Positions 36,115 to 45,063 are shown, counted from the stretch's first letter. The stretch is 64,000 nucleotides of DNA from an uncultured Clostridia bacterium (GCA_947166135.1 CAMVDB010000003.1:1-64000); one strand, 5' to 3'. Program-made: numbers and translations. Notes: generated from the sequence alone by a model not told the origin.

Positions 36115-38010
36115 ATGGGTTCATTTACACAAACGGACAGTTTCCTGTTCCATCAGGGAACGAGTTACGAAGTATATAAGAAGATGGGCGCTCATACCGC
36201 CGCCGAGAACGGCGTCAGCGGTACGCGCTTCACTGTATGGGCGCCTCATGCACAGGCAGTGAGCGTTGTCATCGAGACGGGTGACAGGGCAGGGGAGTAT
36301 CCCATGGAGTTTACTGCCGACGGTATCCTGGAGGCGTTTGTCCCCGGGGTCGGGAGCGGCGATATCTACCGCTACGCCGTCACCGGTCCCGACGGAGAGA
36401 AGCGCCTAAAGAGCGATCCCTACTCCTTCCGCTATCAGCTCCGTCCCGATAACGGCTCGGTCGTTTGTCCGCTCCGCGGTTATAAGTGGAACGACGACGA
36501 GTATATGGCACAGGTCGATAACAAGGCGGTCATCGAACGCCCCATGGCGATCTATGAGGTACACCTCGGTTCATGGAAGAAAGCGTATAAGGGTGAGGAT
36601 GATCCCGACGGCTTTTTGAACTACCGCGAGCTGGGCGATCAGCTGGCGGATTACCTCAGCTACATGGGTTATACCCACGTCGAGCTGATGGGTATCTGTG
36701 AATATCCCTTCGATCCCTCTTGGGGCTATCAGGTGACCGGTTACTTTGCTCCTACCTCGCGCTACGGTACGCCCAACGACCTGCGTTATCTGGTCGACCG
36801 CCTGCACCGCAGCGGGATCGCGGTCATCCTCGACTGGGTTCCCGCGCATTTTCCGAAGGACGATTTTGCGCTGGGGCGCTTTGACGGCACGCCGCTGTAT
36901 GAGTCAGCTGATCCGCTGAGAGCGGAGTTCCCGATCTGGGGCACCTACGCCTTTGATCACGGCAAGCCCGAGGTGCGTTCCTTCCTGATCTCCAGCGCTT
37001 TCTACTGGATCAACGAGTTCCATATCGACGCGTTGCGCGTTGACGCGGTCGCCGCGATGCAGTACGCCGATTTCAGCCGTACCGAGTGGCGCCCGAACAT
37101 CCACGGCGGTCATATCAACCTCGAGAGCACCGACTTCTTAAAGCAGCTCAACAGCGAGCTGACCCAGCGGACGAGGGGCTACCTGATGGCTGAGGATTCC
37201 TCCATCGAGCAGGGCATCACCAACGATATCCACATCGGCGGTCTGGGCTTCACCCTCAAGTGGAACATGGGCTGGATGTATGATACGCTGAAATATCTCT
37301 CATACGACTTTTACGAGCGCCGTTACCATCACGGCGAGCTGACCCATATCCCCGACTATGCCTATACGGAGAATTTTATCTTAGTCCTGTCGCATGACGA
37401 GGTCAACGTCGGCAAGGGCTCGATCCTCGACAGGCTCTGCGGCAGCTATGAGGACCGTATCAATTCCGTCAAGGCGCTGTACGCCTTCCAGTTCACCTTC
37501 CCGGGTAAGAAGCTGCTGTTTATGGGGCTTGATTTCGCGCAGGACAGCGAGTGGGATTTCAGTAGATCGCTTGACTGGCACCTTACCGAGGATCCCGCCC
37601 ACCGCAACGTGATGCTGACGGTCAAAAATCTGCTGTCGGTCTACAGGGAGATCCCCGTTCTGCACCACGACTCCAAGGACAGCGCGACCTTCGAATGGGT
37701 GACGAAGAACTTCGCCGACGCCAACGTGATCGCCTACATTCGCAAGAATCCGTGGAACTACAGCGGCGCCGTGCTGGTGATCTGCAACTTCTCTCCGTGG
37801 CATCACAACGGCTACGCCTGCGGCGTTCCGATCGACGGCGATTATACGCGCGTATTCAGCACCTATGATACCGTTCCCGGACAGGGCGGTCCCGAGGAGC
37901 TCGGCGGTTATCCCGTGATGCACAGTGAGAACAATTGGTGCGACGGTAAGCCCTTCCGTCTGAGCTACGGTCTGAGACCGTTCGAGGTCGTTATCATCAA
38001 GCTGCCCTGA
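36115..38010 (+). CDS. glgB: 1,4-alpha-glucan branching enzyme
   Basis: A 631-residue GH13 branching enzyme that makes alpha-1,6 branches in glycogen. The N-terminal CBM48-like domain (FTVWAPHAQAVSVVIE) precedes the catalytic barrel: DWVPAHFPKDDFAL, IDALRVDAVAAM (nucleophile Asp), LMAEDSS (acid Glu) and VLSHDEV (third acidic residue). ATG 36115 after GGGGAG is chosen; the longer reading from 36058 starts inside a hairpin and lacks a ribosome site. No other glycogen genes are adjacent, which is unusual but seen in Clostridia. The terminator at 38034-38067 follows. Confidence 0.9.
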   Translation: MGSFTQTDSFLFHQGTSYEVYKKMGAHTAAENGVSGTRFTVWAPHAQAVSVVIETGDRAGEYPMEFTADGILEAFVPGVGSGDIYRYAVTGPDGEKRLKSDPYSFRYQLRPDNGSVVCPLRGYKWNDDEYMAQVDNKAVIERPMAIYEVHLGSWKKAYKGEDDPDGFLNYRELGDQLADYLSYMGYTHVELMGICEYPFDPSWGYQVTGYFAPTSRYGTPNDLRYLVDRLHRSGIAVILDWVPAHFPKDDFALGRFDGTPLYESADPLRAEFPIWGTYAFDHGKPEVRSFLISSAFYWINEFHIDALRVDAVAAMQYADFSRTEWRPNIHGGHINLESTDFLKQLNSELTQRTRGYLMAEDSSIEQGITNDIHIGGLGFTLKWNMGWMYDTLKYLSYDFYERRYHHGELTHIPDYAYTENFILVLSHDEVNVGKGSILDRLCGSYEDRINSVKALYAFQFTFPGKKLLFMGLDFAQDSEWDFSRSLDWHLTEDPAHRNVMLTVKNLLSVYREIPVLHHDSKDSATFEWVTKNFADANVIAYIRKNPWNYSGAVLVICNFSPWHHNGYACGVPIDGDYTRVFSTYDTVPGQGGPEELGGYPVMHSENNWCDGKPFRLSYGLRPFEVVIIKLP

Positions 38011-38033
38011 CAGCTTTGTACTATATGAAATGA

Positions 38034-38067
38034 AAACACCGACTGCTGTATGAAGCGGTCGGTGTTT
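38034..38067. terminator. Bidirectional terminator after glgB
   Basis: Stem AAACACCGAC/GTCGGTGTTT extended by GCT/AGC, between convergent genes. Confidence 0.85.
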
Positions 38068-38081
38068 GTGTATGTCGATAT

Positions 38082-38513
38082 TCAGTGCTTCGGCGGTGTA
38101 TACTCTGCCTTGCCGAAGGCGATGATCGGCGTAAAGATCTCGGGGAAGAAGCACATGCCGATCTTGAAGGCTGTCTTTTTACCGAAGCAGTTGCACAGGC
38201 GGTTGACGTGGATCACCTCCGAGATGATCGTGAAAAGTCCGGTCACGAGATCCAGCGTCAGATTGACCGTTTCGGGTAAGGCGGGTACCAGCTCCACTAC
38301 GAGCTCCGCGATCCAGAAGATGACCTCCAGGATGAACCAGATATGCGCCATGCCGACGATATGGTGCGACAAAAAGAGATTGTAGAAGGGGATCAGTGCC
38401 TTCCAGCCCTTTTCTCCCGCTTTCTCGAGGATCTTCCACTCCGATATAATCAGAATGACATAAATGACAGCAACGGCGATCAACAGGATCGTCATGCCTA
38501 TGGTATTATCCAT
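38082..38513 (-). CDS. DUF5684-like small membrane protein
   Basis: A 143-residue protein with about four hydrophobic segments. The pattern ILEKAGEKGWKALIPFYNLF near residue 30 and a Pro/Gly-rich C-terminus (FGKAEYTPP) match the DUF5684/signal-peptidase-I-associated small membrane proteins of Firmicutes. Function unknown. The gene stands alone, with glgB on one side and the YolD gene on the other. Confidence 0.65.
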   Translation of the reverse strand: MDNTIGMTILLIAVAVIYVILIISEWKILEKAGEKGWKALIPFYNLFLSHHIVGMAHIWFILEVIFWIAELVVELVPALPETVNLTLDLVTGLFTIISEVIHVNRLCNCFGKKTAFKIGMCFFPEIFTPIIAFGKAEYTPPKH

Positions 38514-38627
38514 ATTATCCGCCTCCGTTCTGCTGTCAGTCTATCATAATTCGCGCGTTTTTTCAACACTTTACGGTGAAAGTGCTCTGAAAATCTCATT
38601 ACGAAGACAGAGCCGCGAATCGTTCGT

Positions 38628-39110
38628 TCAGTCTGAGACCGTTTCCGCGTGAGTATCGGAGAGCGTGATCCGGATGATCCGCTCGATCATGATATCGACG
38701 GTCGGGATCCGCCTGTCGTCGATATCGTCCGAGCCGTAGAAGATCAGCTTCTTTCCGACAGGATCGATCTTTTTTATGATACCGTTAAAGGGCTCGTAGC
38801 TGCCGCCCTGCTTGTATTGATCGGGAATGAAGTAGGTGAGCGATACGGCGGGATGGGCGCCGCTCTCCGTCAGGCGATGGATCTCGGCGATCACGCCGTT
38901 GATGAGCTCGATCTCGCTGTCCGAAAGCTCGATCTCGCTGTCCGTCAACCGCGCCGTCTCGACCATCATATCGTCATAGCCCGACAGCGCCGCGAAGGGC
39001 GCGAACTGCGCCGCGCGGTCGTAGAGCGACATGTGCGGTCGGGTCTCGCTTTGGTGATGCGGCAGGTCGATGATGTCGGCGTATACCGCTCTTGCGTCTT
39101 GCTTTTCCAT
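38628..39110 (-). CDS. YolD-like protein
   Basis: A 160-residue YolD-family protein. The segment MSLYDRAAQFAPFAALSGYDD is the family hallmark. YolD-like proteins are found beside Y-family polymerases and are thought to modulate them. A tandem duplication gives the repeated DSEIELSDSEIEL near residue 60. Its ATG overlaps the stop of the polymerase gene (TGATG), so the two are translationally coupled. Confidence 0.8.
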   Translation of the reverse strand: MEKQDARAVYADIIDLPHHQSETRPHMSLYDRAAQFAPFAALSGYDDMMVETARLTDSEIELSDSEIELINGVIAEIHRLTESGAHPAVSLTYFIPDQYKQGGSYEPFNGIIKKIDPVGKKLIFYGSDDIDDRRIPTVDIMIERIIRITLSDTHAETVSD

Positions 39111-40681
39111 CAGTCCGCCTTGTGACCTCCTATCTGTCCGTTTCGTTCGATCGTCGTCGCGCCTTCCTTGAGGTTCATCCCCTTGAGGACGGCGTTCTTG
39201 CCGTAGCGGTGCTGTAATCTGAGCATGGTGTTCTGGATGCTGCGCTCCTTCTGTGCCGTGATACGCTCCCGCTCCTCCTTCTCATAGTCGGTGAACAGGC
39301 TGAGCTGTTCGGCTTCGGGCGCTTTAAGTTCCGTTTCCGCTTTCAGGTAACAGGCGGAGATGTTCAGCCTGCGGATCAGCAGATCGGGGTCGACGACCCT
39401 GGTGTACAGCGCCATCACGGTATCCATGATCTTGCGCGTGCTGTTCGTATAGCTGTCGAGATTTCCTGTGCCGTGCGCGTGCTTGGGGACGATTCTGCCG
39501 TAATGATCGGCGGAGACCTTCCCCGTATACGGCTCGCCCGTCTTGCGGACGACGTAGACCGTGTCGCTGACGGTCCTGCCTGCCGAGAGCACCTTCAGGC
39601 TCTCTCTGTCGTAGCCGATGGTCAGCACGATCTGCCGCGTGACCAGCCCCTTTTGAACGAGGTCGAGGACGAGCAGCTCCGTCATCTCGCGGATGATCAG
39701 CCGTCCCTTGTCATAGCCGTAGGGCTCCTTCAATACCTGTCCCGACGACAGGGAATTGGCGGTCGGGCGGTAGCTTTTGATATGCTTGATCGTCGTCGGT
39801 TCCCAGCCCCACGCGTGATCGATCAGGAGCTCCGCGTTGATGCCGAAGGTCTTGTACAGGATATCCTCGCACGAAGGGGAGAGGGAGAACCGCGCGATAT
39901 CGCCCATCGTATACAGCCCCAGCGCTTCAAGCTTCGTACTGTAGCCGCGGCCTACGCGCCAGAAGTCCGTCAGCGGACGGTGACGCCAGAGGAGCTCCCG
40001 GTATCTGCGCTCGTCCAGCTCGGCGACGCGCACGCCGTCCTTGTCGGGCTTGACGTGTTTCGCGACGATATCCATCGCGACCTTCGACAGGTAGAGGTTG
40101 GTGCCGATGCCCGCCGTCGCGGTGATTCCCGTCGTATACAGCACCTCGCGGATCATCGTCATCGCCAGCTCGTGCGCCGTCATGCGGTACAGCGGCAGGT
40201 AGTGGGTCGCGTCGATGAACACCTCGTCGATCGAGTAGACGTGGATATCCTCGGGCGCGATATATTTCAGATAGATCGAATAGATGCGCGAGCTGTATTG
40301 CTCGTACAGCCGCATGCGCGGCGGGGCGACGTAGTAGGACAGCTCCAGCGACGGGTCGCGCTCGAGCGTCGGCGCGTCAAAGGAAGCGGAGCTGAAGTGA
40401 TATTCGCCGTTCTCATCCTTTCGGATATGACCGTTCTTGACCGCGTTGTGCAGCCGTTCGCTGTTGACCTCCCGTACCCGCTGCACGACCTCGAACAGCC
40501 TCGCTCTGCCCGAGATGCCGTGCGCCTTCAGGGAAGGGGAGACGGCGAGACAGATCGTCTTTTCCGTTCTCGAAGAATCGGCGACGACTAAATTGGTGGA
40601 GAGCGGGTCGAAATGCCTTTCAACGCACTCGACGCTGGCGTAAAAGCTCTTTAAGTCGATCGCGATATAGGTGCGTTCCAT
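39110..40681 (-). CDS. Y-family DNA polymerase (UvrX/DinB type)
   Basis: A 523-residue translesion polymerase. The palm motif IAIDLKSFYASVECVER and the YSIDEVFID motif carry the catalytic Asp and Glu residues; a helix-hairpin-helix-like segment (LGLYTMGDIARF) and a little-finger region follow. Length and context with YolD match the UvrX/UmuC-like branch and not the classic DinB. It probably copies damaged DNA in an SOS response. The ATG at 40681 follows AAAGGGG with eight-base spacing; the longer frame from 40741 starts inside a dispersed repeat. Operon order: 40773 gene, polymerase, YolD. Confidence 0.87.
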   Translation of the reverse strand: MERTYIAIDLKSFYASVECVERHFDPLSTNLVVADSSRTEKTICLAVSPSLKAHGISGRARLFEVVQRVREVNSERLHNAVKNGHIRKDENGEYHFSSASFDAPTLERDPSLELSYYVAPPRMRLYEQYSSRIYSIYLKYIAPEDIHVYSIDEVFIDATHYLPLYRMTAHELAMTMIREVLYTTGITATAGIGTNLYLSKVAMDIVAKHVKPDKDGVRVAELDERRYRELLWRHRPLTDFWRVGRGYSTKLEALGLYTMGDIARFSLSPSCEDILYKTFGINAELLIDHAWGWEPTTIKHIKSYRPTANSLSSGQVLKEPYGYDKGRLIIREMTELLVLDLVQKGLVTRQIVLTIGYDRESLKVLSAGRTVSDTVYVVRKTGEPYTGKVSADHYGRIVPKHAHGTGNLDSYTNSTRKIMDTVMALYTRVVDPDLLIRRLNISACYLKAETELKAPEAEQLSLFTDYEKEERERITAQKERSIQNTMLRLQHRYGKNAVLKGMNLKEGATTIERNGQIGGHKAD

Positions 40682-40714
40682 TCCGACATCCCCTTTCCTT
40701 AAGCAACCGAGAAC

Positions 40715-40768
40715 AAATCCGAACCCGGTTTTGACGGGCATATTTCCGCCCGCTCTTTGTTAAAATCT
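40715..40768. repeat. Partial copy of the 12628 inverted-repeat element
   Basis: From AATCCGAACC through GGTTTTGACGGGCATATTT to TTGTTAAAATC this matches the interior of the MITE-like element near 12646-12697 with scattered differences. It lies between the small SOS-operon gene and the polymerase gene and lacks terminal repeats, so it looks like a truncated remnant. Confidence 0.7.
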
Positions 40769-40772
40769 TAAA

Positions 40773-41051
40773 TTATCCGGCAAGCGGCTTTTCGACATAC
40801 CATCTGCCGATTCTGGACGCAAACAGGCTGTCGGTTCTTTCGAAGAACAGGTGCCGTTCCTCTCCCTGTATCACGACCGTGTAACAGGCTCCGCTGTGAC
40901 CGCTGCTGAGCGTGGACGCGGGGCGAAAATCCCTGACTGCCTCGATCTTGAACGTCCTCCCGTCCGACCATGTGATGGTACGCGGCAGCATGTATCCCGT
41001 GGAGTCAAAGTCGGAGTTTACCTTGACGTAAATCTTTATATAGCGTTGCAT
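40773..41051 (-). CDS. Small conserved protein of the YolD/UvrX operon
   Basis: A 92-residue protein with an RYIKIYVKVNSDFDSTGYMLPRTI start and WSDGRTFKIEAVRDFRP middle. No signal peptide or membrane helix. Such small basic proteins occur next to Y-family polymerases in Clostridia; function unknown. A LexA-like box lies 35 bases upstream (41086-41097), placing it first in a probable SOS operon with the polymerase and YolD. Confidence 0.68.
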   Translation of the reverse strand: MQRYIKIYVKVNSDFDSTGYMLPRTITWSDGRTFKIEAVRDFRPASTLSSGHSGACYTVVIQGEERHLFFERTDSLFASRIGRWYVEKPLAG

Positions 41052-41085
41052 GATGAACCCTCACGAAATCATATTGCATCTTATA

Positions 41086-41097
41086 GAACAAATGTAC
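41086..41097 (-). promoter_or_regulatory. LexA-like box of the polymerase operon
   Basis: GAACAAATGTAC differs by one base from the Gram-positive LexA pattern GAAC-N4-GTTC. A -10 like TATAAG lies just downstream on the minus strand, so a bound repressor would cover the promoter. Confidence 0.5.
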
Positions 41098-41214
41098 TAC
41101 AAATTGACCGAAAAGTCAATAGTAAAATTATCCGTGATCCGAGATTATTCTCGGTTGCTTAGCGTATGAAAGTATGTTATACTCTCTATATGCGATTATT
41201 TTCAAGGAGGATTC

Positions 41215-42360
41215 ATGTTGGAGAATAAGACGAAAAGTACCGCGACTCCGTGGAAGGTGCTGTCCGCGATTTTGGCGTTCGCGCTGATCGCGGTATCATG
41301 CGCATGGGCTTTCACGGCGAACGGAAGTAAGGGTCAGCCGACCGATAAAGCCGGGACGGAGGCTCCTGCGACGGCGGATCAGGGTAAAGCGCTGTCTGCC
41401 GATAAAATACAGCAGAAGAGAAAGGTCATCATCGATACCGATACCGCCGGCGATGACGCCGCGGCGCTGATCATCGCGGCAAAGGATCCGAACGTCGAGA
41501 TCCTCGGCGTAACGGTCTCCGAAGGCAACGTCAAGCTGGATCAGGCGGTCAAAAACGCTTTGATGACGCTTGAGGCTGCGGGCAGTGACGCGCCGGTTTA
41601 TGCGGGCGCGGACGTTACCTATACCGGTAATCCGCGCGATGTGTTCAGCGTGTTCGGCAAGGACGGCATGGGCGATCAGGACCTGATCCATCCGACGCGT
41701 AAGGCGGCGGACGGCAGTGCGATCGACTTCATCCTCGATACGATCAAGGCGAACCCCGACGAGGTGGAGATCATCGCGCTCGGTCCCGTGACGAATCTGG
41801 CGCTCGCCTTCGATAAGGACGCGAAAACGATGAAGCGCGTCAAGCGCTATTGGTCGATGGGCACCACGGGCTTCGGTCACGGTAACGCGACCCCCGTAGC
41901 GGAGTTCAACGTCTATCACGACGCCGAAGCATACAAGGTTTTTGCCGAATCGGGCGTTCCGGTCACGGTGCTCGGACTCGATATGATGAACGACGATGTC
42001 ATCCATACGAAGGAATGGCTCGATGAAATCGCCTCCAAGGGCGGTTTATCGGAATTTTTTGCCAAGTCGTTCAGCGGTCTTGTCAAGTTCAATGAGCAAG
42101 CGAACGGTAAGGCGTACGCCGATAATCCCGACGGCACCTGCATGGCGTGTGTGCTTTGGGACGGCTTTATACAGGACACCGAGGCATGCCATCCGGTCGT
42201 GATGACCGAGGATAACGAGACCTACGGTCAGGTCGTACTGTATAAGAAGAGCCGCGGTTACGATTCCGGCATCACCTTTGAGGATTACAACTTCAACGTG
42301 ATTACTAAGATAAACAGCAAGGGCTTCAGGGAGAAGCTGGCTTCACTGTTGGAGCAGTAA
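41215..42360 (+). CDS. Exported inosine/uridine-type nucleoside hydrolase
   Basis: A 381-residue nucleoside hydrolase (IUNH family). The calcium-binding start VIIDTDTAGDDAAAL is intact at about residue 65, and VYHDAEAYKVFAES further on is typical. An N-terminal hydrophobic segment (about 18-36) followed by a low-complexity linker indicates membrane anchoring outside the cell, unlike most cytoplasmic family members. It would release bases from extracellular nucleosides. Ribosome site AAGGAGGATTC. A terminator lies at 42461-42493. Confidence 0.83.
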   Translation: MLENKTKSTATPWKVLSAILAFALIAVSCAWAFTANGSKGQPTDKAGTEAPATADQGKALSADKIQQKRKVIIDTDTAGDDAAALIIAAKDPNVEILGVTVSEGNVKLDQAVKNALMTLEAAGSDAPVYAGADVTYTGNPRDVFSVFGKDGMGDQDLIHPTRKAADGSAIDFILDTIKANPDEVEIIALGPVTNLALAFDKDAKTMKRVKRYWSMGTTGFGHGNATPVAEFNVYHDAEAYKVFAESGVPVTVLGLDMMNDDVIHTKEWLDEIASKGGLSEFFAKSFSGLVKFNEQANGKAYADNPDGTCMACVLWDGFIQDTEACHPVVMTEDNETYGQVVLYKKSRGYDSGITFEDYNFNVITKINSKGFREKLASLLEQ

Positions 42361-42460
42361 AGCGGATGATATTTCATCCTTTACTTTCCTCAATTGTATG
42401 GCGTTTTAATTCTTAATAGGAAAAATAATAGCTCATAGATCAAGTTTAAAAGATCGGTAA

Positions 42461-42522
42461 ATGCCGGACAGTCAAGCGCTGTCCGGCATTCTTGTGCCCT
42501 GTTACGGCACCGGCTGTAACAG
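42461..42522. terminator. Two adjacent terminator hairpins
   Basis: First hairpin ATGCCGGACAG/CTGTCCGGCAT (42461-42489) ends the nucleoside hydrolase gene. Second hairpin CCTGTTAC/GTAACAGG (42499-42522) abuts the cotJC fragment and can end it on the minus strand. Confidence 0.8.
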
Positions 42523-42523
42523 G

Positions 42524-43069
42524 CTATCTGTCTTTTCTTTTCTTAAAGCAATTTTTGTCGTAGCTCGGATTGAAGGCGTAGAAGTTCTTGCTGTCGAGCT
42601 GATCGGTCAGCAGTCGCAGGTTCTCGCCGAAGCGCTGGTAGTGTACGACCTCGCGCGCCCTGAGGAAGCGGATCGGGTCGATGACGTCGGGATCGTCACA
42701 GAAGCGCAGGATATTGTCATAAGTGGTGCGCGCCTTCTGCTCCGCCGCCATGGACTCATGCAGGTCGGTGATCGCGTCGCCCTTGCTGGCGATCGCCATG
42801 GCGTTGAACGGCACGCCTGCCGCCGAGGCGGGATAGATACCGGCGGTGTGATCGACAAAGTATGCGTCGAGTCCCGCCTTCTTGATCTCCTCGGGGCTGA
42901 CGCCCTTGGTCAGCTGATAGATGATCGCGCCGACCATCTCGAGATGGTTCAGCTCTTCGGTACCGACATCGGTCAACGTCGCCTTCAATTCCGGCATCGG
43001 CATCGCAAATCGCTGAGATAAATAGCGGGTCGAAGCCCCCAGCTCACCGTCGGGACCCCCATACACCAA
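42524..43069 (-). pseudogene. cotJC: cotJC spore-coat/manganese catalase-like gene, 5' end missing
   Basis: The frame reads YGGPDGELGAS, then LSQRFAMPMPELKATLTDVGTEELNHLEMVG, and ends KNFYAFNPSYDK: a CotJC/manganese catalase-like protein. About 30 N-terminal residues of the family, from the usual MWIYEKKLQ start to the residue before YGG, are absent. The first codon of the open frame is a TTG with no ribosome site, created at the junction with the integrase gene. The C-terminal part is intact and unfrayed, consistent with recent or reversible interruption. In spore formers cotJC follows cotJA and cotJB; those would lie beyond the prophage to the right. Whether excision restores the gene is not known. 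Confidence 0.82.
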
Positions 43070-43082
43070 AAAACGGTAATGA
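43058..43082. other. Probable prophage attachment junction in cotJC
   Basis: Chromosome-like codons for GGPDGE end at about 43060-43064, and the integrase gene stop is at 43083. The crossover is probably at the GG bases of the TATGGGGGTCC stretch (minus strand), suitable as a two-base core for a large serine integrase. The other junction is outside the window. Confidence 0.6.
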
Positions 43083-44528
43083 TCAGATATAAAAAAACAG
43101 CTGTATCGAAGTGCTCTTTCGATCGAACACGATTTTGTCGATGAAGCTGCGGATCAGCTCGTTTTTATCCTCCTCGCTCACTGTGGGGTCTCTGAGCGTC
43201 GCCACGGCGTTTTTATGTTCGTCGATCAGTTTCTTCCTGAGCTGCGCTTCCGTGTGCTGTGGCTTGATCTCCTGCGCCCTGAGCGCGGTTATACGCTCGT
43301 CGATTATCCGGCGGCTCTCCTTCAGCTCCTCGATGGTATAGACGCCTGCCTCGAACGCTTCCTTGATCCGCTTATATTTCAGCTTTTCCTTTTGGATCAG
43401 CGCGTCGATATCGATCTCGGTTTTTTCCTCAGTGGGGCGGGTGTTCTTGATCTTGATATTGAATATACCGGTCTCGAAGGCGGTCTCGATGCCGGTCAGC
43501 ACCATCTCATTGAGCTTTGCGATCGTGATATGATGTGAGGTTTTACACTGACCGTGGTTGTATTTAATACACTGCAAAGAGGTTCCCTTGATAGCAGCGG
43601 CGAGGCTTGACCCGCAGTCGGAGCATTTGACCAGTCCGTGCAGCATATACATGTATTTCTTCCCGCTGGTGTGGGCGTAGCGGTTATACTTCTTCTGTTG
43701 GCGTTCGTAGATCGTCTGAACCTTATTGAAGCTCTCCTCGTCGATGATCGGCTCATGCTGACCGTCGGTGATCATGATGTTCGGGTCGTCATAGTTGCGG
43801 CGGGTCCTACCGGTAGGGTTCCAGCGAATCTTCCCGATGTACACCGGGTTGTGAAGAATATAGTCGACAGTGCGATTCTCCCACAGGTTGCCGCGGGTGG
43901 TGCGGATCCCCATATCGTTGAGCTTGCGCGCGATCTGTATTGCCGACATCCCGTTCAGATAGTCGGCGTAGATCTGCCTGACCATCGGAGCGGTCTCCGG
44001 ATTGACGACGTACTGCTTATCGACGATATCATATCCGAACGACGGGATCGATACGGCGCCGCCGCGCTCGACCTTCTCGGTCATGCCGCGCTTGACCTCT
44101 CCTGAAAGGTTGATGCTGTAAAATTCGTCGAACCATTCGATGATGCGCTCGATCAGACTGCCGAAGGGACCGTCAATGATCGGCTCCGAAATCGACTTGA
44201 CCTCGATATCATTCCTTGACAGCATACCCTTGTAGAAGATACTCTCCTCCTGGTTACGGGCAAAACGGCTGAACTTCCACAGCAGAACGGCAGAGAACGG
44301 CGCGGGCTTCTGCTTCGCGGTCGCGATCATCCGGATGAACTCCGGGCGCTTCTCGGCTTTTCTGCCGCTGATACCGTCGTCGCGGAAGATATACTCGTTC
44401 GGCACGATATAGCCGTGCTGCTTCGCGTACTTGCGGATCTCCTTAATCTGGCTGTCGGGGGAGAGCTCCGTCTGATTGTCGGTGCTGACACGGATGTACG
44501 CCGCGGCAGTTTTCAACTCAATATTCAT
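43083..44528 (-). CDS. Large serine recombinase (prophage integrase)
   Basis: A 481-residue large serine integrase. Catalytic domain with AAYIRVSTDNQ (Ser nucleophile), recombinase domain (FGYDIVDKQYVVN, then NPVYIGKIRWNP), zinc ribbon with paired cysteines (CSDCGSSL and CIKYNHGQC) and C-terminal coiled coil. The gene begins at ATG 44528, set by GAGGTG; TTG 44540 has no site. It reads toward the cotJC junction, 14 bases away, as integrases typically sit next to their attachment site. Confidence 0.92.
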   Translation of the reverse strand: MNIELKTAAAYIRVSTDNQTELSPDSQIKEIRKYAKQHGYIVPNEYIFRDDGISGRKAEKRPEFIRMIATAKQKPAPFSAVLLWKFSRFARNQEESIFYKGMLSRNDIEVKSISEPIIDGPFGSLIERIIEWFDEFYSINLSGEVKRGMTEKVERGGAVSIPSFGYDIVDKQYVVNPETAPMVRQIYADYLNGMSAIQIARKLNDMGIRTTRGNLWENRTVDYILHNPVYIGKIRWNPTGRTRRNYDDPNIMITDGQHEPIIDEESFNKVQTIYERQQKKYNRYAHTSGKKYMYMLHGLVKCSDCGSSLAAAIKGTSLQCIKYNHGQCKTSHHITIAKLNEMVLTGIETAFETGIFNIKIKNTRPTEEKTEIDIDALIQKEKLKYKRIKEAFEAGVYTIEELKESRRIIDERITALRAQEIKPQHTEAQLRKKLIDEHKNAVATLRDPTVSEEDKNELIRSFIDKIVFDRKSTSIQLFFYI

Positions 44529-44572
44529 GTTACACCTCAAAAAGGGTATAAAAATCCCCTTGTAATTTGTAT

Positions 44573-44693
44573 TGCAAAATTCACAAGGGTATGATAGAAT
44601 ATTGACATGGTTGTCAGACCATATTCGTATAGCACCCTTGTGTTATGCGAGCCGCTCTATCCTGCTGGAACAGGGTAGGGCGGTTTTTTTTTA
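44573..44693 (+). ncRNA. Candidate small RNA opposite the integrase gene
   Basis: A promoter with TTGCAA (44573-44578) and TAGAAT (44595-44600), 16 bases apart, precedes a short region without an open frame. It ends in a strong GC stem (CCGCTCTATCCTG paired with CAGGGTAGGGCGG) and a run of nine T. The transcript would be about 80-90 bases. The sequence ACAAGGG or its complement occurs three times nearby. No homology is known. Confidence 0.4.
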
Positions 44694-44786
44694 TTGAAAG
44701 TATAGTTATAGATATTAGTTGGAATAATGCAAAGTAATGAGAAAAGTAATTACTTTTGAAGAGCTATCGATAAAAACGGGGTTGAT

Positions 44787-44990
44787 TTATCGATTGGTAT
44801 TCAACTTTGAATGATTGGTGTTCATGTTTTCCCGATCGGCGGCGAGCTGCTTCATGAGTTCCAGCGTCTGCCGTTTCTCCTCGTCCGTCATCAGCCGATA
44901 CCGGAGCAGCAGCTCGATCTCCTTGCCGGTTAGATCGCGGAGGTTCAAACTGTCGTCAATTGTTATATGTAAATTTTCGTCAGTGATCAT
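44787..44990 (-). CDS. Small prophage protein next to the integrase
   Basis: A 67-residue hydrophilic protein (MITDENLHITIDDSL...). The middle part LTGKEIELLLRYRLMTDEEKRQTLELMKQL is helical and charged. AGAGGT lies six bases before the ATG. It lies upstream of the integrase in the same direction, so it may influence integration or excision, but no excisionase signature was recognised. Confidence 0.55.
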   Translation of the reverse strand: MITDENLHITIDDSLNLRDLTGKEIELLLRYRLMTDEEKRQTLELMKQLAADRENMNTNHSKLNTNR

Positions 44991-45063
44991 GAGCGACCTC
45001 TTTGTTGAAAAATAATAAGAGCTATGCTATTATATAAACAGTAAGTATGAAAGAAGGGGTTTC

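Noticed and set aside
40682-40741. N-terminal extension of the Y-family polymerase
   Set aside because: Its codons are part of a dispersed repeat, and the ATG at 40681 has a well-spaced ribosome site.
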